This document shows, one piece after another, positions 60,087 to 64,000 of a stretch of DNA of 64,000 nt. Each line of letters opens with the position of its first letter. The first letter of the stretch is position 1. The stretch is from VRUE01 sp963699225. GTDB lineage: Bacteria; Actinomycetota; Thermoleophilia; Solirubrobacterales; 70-9. The notes under the pieces were generated by a model. It did not search any database and was not told the origin of the DNA. It saw only the letters and a list, made by a program, of their open reading frames with translations. The stretch covers positions 2,294,001 through 2,358,000 of the forward strand of contig OY969423.1 of the NCBI GenBank assembly GCA_963699225.1, read 5' to 3'. Position numbers and translations under genes: made by a program.

Positions 60087-60743
60087 ATGGCGGGACAGGT
60101 GCCGAATGTCTGCGCGGGTCCGTTCGGTGCTTTCTATGACTTCTACATCGAGCGCCCGTGGTTGGTGCGCGTCATCGGCCGCGCTGTGTGGGGCATCGAC
60201 GGCTCGGTCCTCTACTCGAGCATGGAGCCGATCGCGCGAGCGTCGCAAGGCATGACGATTGCCGACGTGCCGTGCGGCGGCGGTGTCGCCCTGCGCGCGC
60301 TGAGCCCCGGGCAGGATGTCCGCTACCTGGCCGCGGACCTCTCGCCGAAAATGGTCAGGCGGGTCGGGCGGCGCGCACGGGAACGATCGCTGCAGCAGGT
60401 CGAGCCGCTCGTCGCCGACATGACCGAGCTCCCACTTGCCGACGGTGAGGTCGACCTCTTCCTTTCTTACAGCGGTTTGCACATGGTTCCCGATCCCCAG
60501 AGGGCCATCGCCGAGATTGCTCGCTGCCTCGGGCCCGGCGGGCAGCTGATCGGCACGACGTTCTTCTCGGACGCCAGCCGGCGGGCCCGCGCTCTCTTCA
60601 AGGTCGGCAGCTATAGCGGCCACCCGTTGCCGCCGAGCCGCGAGAACCTGCTCGCTTGGCTCGGGACGGCAGGCTTCGAGCAACCGACGATCGGGCCACA
60701 GCCCGGCTTCGCCGTCTTCAGCGCCAGCAAGCCGGCAAATTGA
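60087..60743 (+). CDS. Class I SAM-dependent methyltransferase
   Basis: 218 residues from the ATG at 60087 (GTG at 60054 is an alternative that overlaps the previous gene). IADVPCGGGVALRAL is motif I with Asp and the Gly loop, YLAADLSPKMV motif II, and EVDLFLSYSGLHMVPDPQRAIAEIARCLGPGGQLIGTTFF covers motifs III-IV. It is a ubiE/methyltransf_11-type enzyme; the substrate is unknown. Confidence 0.85.
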   Translation: MAGQVPNVCAGPFGAFYDFYIERPWLVRVIGRAVWGIDGSVLYSSMEPIARASQGMTIADVPCGGGVALRALSPGQDVRYLAADLSPKMVRRVGRRARERSLQQVEPLVADMTELPLADGEVDLFLSYSGLHMVPDPQRAIAEIARCLGPGGQLIGTTFFSDASRRARALFKVGSYSGHPLPPSRENLLAWLGTAGFEQPTIGPQPGFAVFSASKPAN

Positions 60744-60753
60744 GCTGACCCGG

Positions 60754-60775
60754 ACCGGGCCAAAGCCGGCCCGGT
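60754..60775 (+). terminator. GC-rich hairpin after the methyltransferase gene
   Basis: ACCGGGCC (60754-60761) pairs with GGCCCGGT (60768-60775) with a six-base loop, 10 bases downstream of the stop. It lacks a U tract; termination is likely but not certain. Confidence 0.5.
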
Positions 60776-60859
60776 GGGGGACGCCGGCGTCGTTGGCGCG
60801 CACGCCTCGCGAGCGGAGCATTGATCGAGCAAAGCAACCGACCCGAAAAGGGGAGTCCA

Positions 60860-61939
60860 ATGCTCAACCGTTCGATCAAGTTCACACTCACCGTCCTTGC
60901 CCTGGCCCTGTTGCCGGTAGCGAGCGCCGCCGCTGCCGGGCACTCCGGTGCCGTCGTCTTCTCGCGGGCGATCACCAACGTCGAAGAAACCAAAAGCGGC
61001 AAAGTCGAAAAAACCGAGGGCGGCCTCTTTGCCGCCAAAGAAGGCCACCTCAACCAGCTGACCGAAGACCCGACCGACAGCGAACCGGATTTCTCCGCCG
61101 ACGGGCGCAAGATCGCCTTCGTCCGCGCCGGTGACATCTGGGCGATGCGGGCCGACGGCACCGGCCAGCACAAGCTGACCTCCGGCACGGAGATCGACAG
61201 CCGGCCGCAGTTCGATCCCAAAGGCCAGTACGTCGTCTTCACCCGCACTACGACCGAAGGCGGTCCACGCGACCTCTACCGGGTCAATCTCGGGGGCAGT
61301 GCCCGCCCGCTCGTCACCAGCGCCGGCGATGAGCACGAAGCGTCGTTCTCGCCCGACGGCAAGACGATCGTCTTCGTCCGCAGCGTCGCCGAGGCCGGCG
61401 GCGGCTCCGCCGACGACATCTACTCGGTGCGCCCGTCCGGCGCCGGTCTCGCCCGCCTCAGCAAGACCGGCCACATCGACGAGTTCTCGCCCCGTTACTT
61501 CAAGGGCGGGATCGTCTTCAGCCGCGGCCAGAGCGGCGAAGGTCCCGGTGCCTACGCCGACATCTTCACGATGCGCAGCAACGGCACCAAAGTAAAGGTG
61601 CTCGTCGCCGGCGCCGGTTCCTCCTTCGTCGAAGACGTCGCCCCGGCGGCGGGGATGGTGCTCTTCCGCCGCGACCAGGGCCTCTGGGTGAAGAAGATCG
61701 GCCCCGGCCTCGCCCACAAGCTGAGTCAGGTCGCTGACAACTCCGCGACCGACTCGGTCTTCTCCTCCGACGGTCGCAAGGTGGCCGCCTTCACTGCCAC
61801 CGACGAAGCCGAGACCCTCTCGGCAATCGACGTCGCCAGTCGCCGCAGCTCGCAGCTCGCCGAAGGCTTCGCGCTGGAAAGCGGCTCGACCGCGACGACG
61901 ATCGGGTCGGTAATCACCTGGCAGCCGGTGCGGCGCTGA
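60860..61939 (+). CDS. Secreted TolB-like beta-propeller protein
   Basis: 359 residues from ATG 60860, supported by a GGGGAG six bases upstream. A signal peptide (FTLTVLALALLPVASAAAAG) is followed by six TolB/WD40-type blades (EPDFSADGRKIAFVRAGD, SRPQFDPKGQYVVFTR, EASFSPDGKTIVFVRS). Probably exported. Paralogue of 58942-60060; function unknown. A strong terminator follows. Confidence 0.82.
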   Translation: MLNRSIKFTLTVLALALLPVASAAAAGHSGAVVFSRAITNVEETKSGKVEKTEGGLFAAKEGHLNQLTEDPTDSEPDFSADGRKIAFVRAGDIWAMRADGTGQHKLTSGTEIDSRPQFDPKGQYVVFTRTTTEGGPRDLYRVNLGGSARPLVTSAGDEHEASFSPDGKTIVFVRSVAEAGGGSADDIYSVRPSGAGLARLSKTGHIDEFSPRYFKGGIVFSRGQSGEGPGAYADIFTMRSNGTKVKVLVAGAGSSFVEDVAPAAGMVLFRRDQGLWVKKIGPGLAHKLSQVADNSATDSVFSSDGRKVAAFTATDEAETLSAIDVASRRSSQLAEGFALESGSTATTIGSVITWQPVRR

Positions 61940-61994
61940 GCCCCAATCCGGTTCTCCCGGGGGGCTCCGCATGGACTCCCCCCGGCTCCAGCTC

Positions 61995-62026
61995 GAAGGG
62001 CCCGCTCCTCACGGGGCGGGCCCTTC
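61995..62026 (+). terminator. Terminator after the TolB-like gene
   Basis: Perfect 11-bp stem GAAGGGCCCGC (61995-62005) and GCGGGCCCTTC (62016-62026) with a 10-base loop, 55 bases after the stop. Confidence 0.75.
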
Positions 62027-62053
62027 GTCGTTTCGCGGCGATATAACCGCCAC

Positions 62054-63850
62054 GTGGCGGAACCCTCTATCGGCTCGACGCTCGGTGGCTACCGGATCGA
62101 GTCGCTGATCGCCCGCGGCGGTATGGGCGTCGTCTACAAAGCGACGCAACTAGCCCTGGAGCGGCCGGTGGCGCTCAAGGTGATCGCCCGGCAGCTCGCC
62201 GACGACGAGAAATTCCGCCGCCGCTTCCTCAGCGAGTCGCGGCTCGCCGCCAGCCTCGAGCATCCTGCCGTGGTGCCGGTCTACGACGCCCGCGAGGACG
62301 ACGGCGAGCTGATCGTCGCGATGCGCCTGATCGAGGGCGGCGACCTGCGCAAGCTGATCGACCGCCAGGGGCCGCTCGAGCCGGAGCGCGCCGTCCACCT
62401 GCTCGGCCAGGTCGCCGAAGCGCTCGACGCCGCCCACGCCGCCGGCATCGTCCACCGCGACGTCAAGCCGCACAACGTCCTGATCGAAGGCGAGCGGGCT
62501 TACCTCTCGGACTTCGGCCTGGCCAAGGCCTACGCCGAGACCGGCCCCGGCAGTGGCGCCTCGATCGTCGGCACCGTCGAGTACATGGCGCCGGAGCAGT
62601 GGCGCGGCGAGCGGGTCGGGCCGGCGGCCGACGTCTACGCACTCGGTTGCGTGCTCTACGAGGCGCTGACTGGGATCGTTCCCTACGCCCGCAAGGAAAC
62701 CGACACAGAGCCGGAGCTCCCGCGGGGGATCGAGGCGGTGATCGAACGGGCGGTCTCCAAGGACCCGGCCGAGCGCTACGCGAGCGCCGGAGCGCTGATC
62801 GACGCGGCGGCCGAGCGGGAGGGCGCGACGCCGGCGACGACGCGGGTGCTCTCGGCCCGCGACGAGCGGCCGACGATACGCCTGGGAGACGAGCCGCCGC
62901 GCCGCCGGGGGCGACTGAGCGTCCGGGCGAAGCAGTGGATCGGGGCGGGGGTTGCCGCGGCCGTCGGCCTGGTTGCCGTCCTGCTGTTCCTGCTCGGCGG
63001 CGACGGCGTCTCGGTCTCCAAGCCGATCGCGGTCGCGGATCCGCCCCTGCGCCTCGCCGTCGGCCCGCGCACCGTCTGGGCGACGAGCGCAGCCGACGGA
63101 ACTCTCACCGGGATCGAGCCCAATACTCAGCGGGTCGTTTCGAAGGTCCATGTAGGGAAGGGCGCCTCCGGAGTGACGATCGGCGCCGGCTCGGTCTGGG
63201 TCTCGAACCCCAGCAACGGCACGATTCTGCGACTCGACACGGCCGGCAACGTGACCGCGCGCCTTCACCTCGGCGGCAGCCCCGGCGCGATCGTCTCCGG
63301 CGGCGGCCGGATCTGGGTTGCCGACGAGGACGGCGCCGGCATCACCGCGATCGACGGGCCTAAGGCTCGGGTGATCAGGCGCGGACTCGCGCCGCACGCT
63401 GCGCCGCTGCGCCTCGCCGTCGGCGCTGGCGGCCTCTGGGTCAGCAGCGCCAGCACCGGCACGGTGCGCCGCATCGACCTCGGCACCCTGGCCGTCGGCC
63501 CGCCGATCCTCGCCGGCCGCGGCCCCGCCGGGATCACGGTCGGCCACGGCCTGGTCTGGGTAGCCAACAGCCGCTCCTCATCCGTGACCAGGGTCGACCC
63601 CTCAACCCACTCGATCCTCGGCGACCCGATCCCGGTTGGCGAACAGCCCGGCGGCATCGACGCCGGCACCGAAGCCGTCTGGGTAGCCAGCGCCGCCGAC
63701 AACTCCGTAACTCGCCTCGACCTGGAGAGCGGCGACCCGATCGGCAGCCCAGTCGGCGTCGGCCCAAAACCCGGCGCGGTAGTCGTCGGTCCCGAAGCTG
63801 TCTGGGTTGCCAACAACGGTGACGGCACTGTCACCCGCATCGAACCCTGA
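62054..63850 (+). CDS. Receptor-type Ser/Thr protein kinase with extracellular beta-propeller
   Basis: 598 residues from GTG 62054. Residues 1-265 are a complete PknB-like kinase: RGGMGVVYKA, Lys42 in VALKVIA, HRDVKPHN at 134-141, DFGLAK at 153-158 and GTVEYMAPEQW. A juxtamembrane stretch ends in a single transmembrane helix (about 296-317). The extracellular part contains seven or so YncE/NHL-type blades (GAGSVWVSNPSNGTILRLD, GHGLVWVANSRSSSVTRVD, GTEAVWVASAADNSVTRLD). The propeller may sense a ligand and regulate the kinase. Confidence 0.93.
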   Translation: MAEPSIGSTLGGYRIESLIARGGMGVVYKATQLALERPVALKVIARQLADDEKFRRRFLSESRLAASLEHPAVVPVYDAREDDGELIVAMRLIEGGDLRKLIDRQGPLEPERAVHLLGQVAEALDAAHAAGIVHRDVKPHNVLIEGERAYLSDFGLAKAYAETGPGSGASIVGTVEYMAPEQWRGERVGPAADVYALGCVLYEALTGIVPYARKETDTEPELPRGIEAVIERAVSKDPAERYASAGALIDAAAEREGATPATTRVLSARDERPTIRLGDEPPRRRGRLSVRAKQWIGAGVAAAVGLVAVLLFLLGGDGVSVSKPIAVADPPLRLAVGPRTVWATSAADGTLTGIEPNTQRVVSKVHVGKGASGVTIGAGSVWVSNPSNGTILRLDTAGNVTARLHLGGSPGAIVSGGGRIWVADEDGAGITAIDGPKARVIRRGLAPHAAPLRLAVGAGGLWVSSASTGTVRRIDLGTLAVGPPILAGRGPAGITVGHGLVWVANSRSSSVTRVDPSTHSILGDPIPVGEQPGGIDAGTEAVWVASAADNSVTRLDLESGDPIGSPVGVGPKPGAVVVGPEAVWVANNGDGTVTRIEP

Positions 63851-63929
63851 AAGCTCTCCGGGACTCGGGTCGACGCACTGCAGATCGGAACGCTTTTGAC
63901 GTATCGCTCCGTCGTGGGGGCCGAGGGAT

Positions 63930-63995
63930 GCGTCCGGGGGAGGGTCTCCGGGAACTCCCGGCCGAAGGCCGGCCCGGAGACCCTCCCCCGGACGC
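63930..63995 (+). terminator. Long perfect hairpin after the kinase gene
   Basis: The 23-bp arms at 63930-63952 and 63973-63995 are exact reverse complements with a 20-base interior that holds CCGGCC-GAA-GGCCGG. It starts 79 bases after the kinase stop and almost reaches the window end. No U tract is visible, so a terminator or other RNA structure is possible. Confidence 0.6.
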
Positions 63996-64000
63996 CTCTC

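Overview
The window is a high-GC chromosomal segment from an actinobacterium. The dense gene packing with ATGA, TTGA and GTGA overlaps, frequent GTG/TTG starts, secreted beta-propeller proteins with SCPS/LCVA repeats, and the IdeR-type iron boxes suggest the Thermoleophilia (Solirubrobacter/Conexibacter relatives). That placement is an inference from style, not from a marker gene.

Layout. 1-5.7 kb: the 3' part of a MobF-type conjugative relaxase-helicase, two small secreted proteins and a secreted repeat protein, ending at tRNA-Ser(UGA); this looks like the end of an element integrated at that tRNA. 5.8-16.7 kb: core-like genes (MFS pump, aldonolactone-type oxidase, D-amino-acid PLP enzyme, tRNA-Ser(GCU), a P450, pyruvate kinase, enoyl-CoA hydratase, thioesterase). 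Inside this stretch, on the minus strand, lies a three-gene peptide-modification operon: a 36-codon precursor-like peptide (12236-12346), an ATP-grasp ligase of the graspetide-maturase type, and a TIR-like domain fused to an EgtD-like methyltransferase. 16.7-27.1 kb: an integrated element bounded by tRNA-Arg(ACG) and an exact 42-bp copy of its 3' end, carrying a tyrosine integrase, a nuclease-PIN fusion, CopG-like and nucleotidyltransferase toxin-antitoxin-like genes, and a membrane coiled-coil protein paired with a zinc-ribbon/macro-domain protein. A gap-free 126-bp repeat with a decayed att sequence suggests two elements stacked in tandem. 27.3-31.4 kb: a surface-fibre-like operon with a SipW-type signal peptidase, three TasA/camelysin-like secreted proteins and a collagen-like protein, closed by a terminator.

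31.4-64 kb: mostly chromosomal housekeeping. It includes a glutaredoxin-like protein, a RibD/DHFR-fold reductase, a phosphoesterase, a protein with 33-bp tandem repeats, a Vps62-like membrane protein, two DHA2 efflux pumps, an aldo-keto reductase, LtrA, an MBL hydrolase, a PQQ-type propeller, a second P450 paralogous to the first, a GH26-like secreted glycosidase and RecQ. It continues with the EfeUBO iron importer under two DtxR/IdeR-like boxes, an oxidative pentose-phosphate set (zwf, gnd, pgl, rpiA), an XRE/nucleotidyltransferase pair with its own operator, a berberine-bridge-like oxidase, an FHA-HTH protein, two TolB-like propeller proteins, a methyltransferase, and a Ser/Thr kinase with an extracellular propeller.

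The best candidates for something undescribed are the TIR-methyltransferase/ATP-grasp/short-peptide operon and the defence-like cargo of the tRNA-Arg island. All family assignments come from motifs read by eye; no database search was possible.
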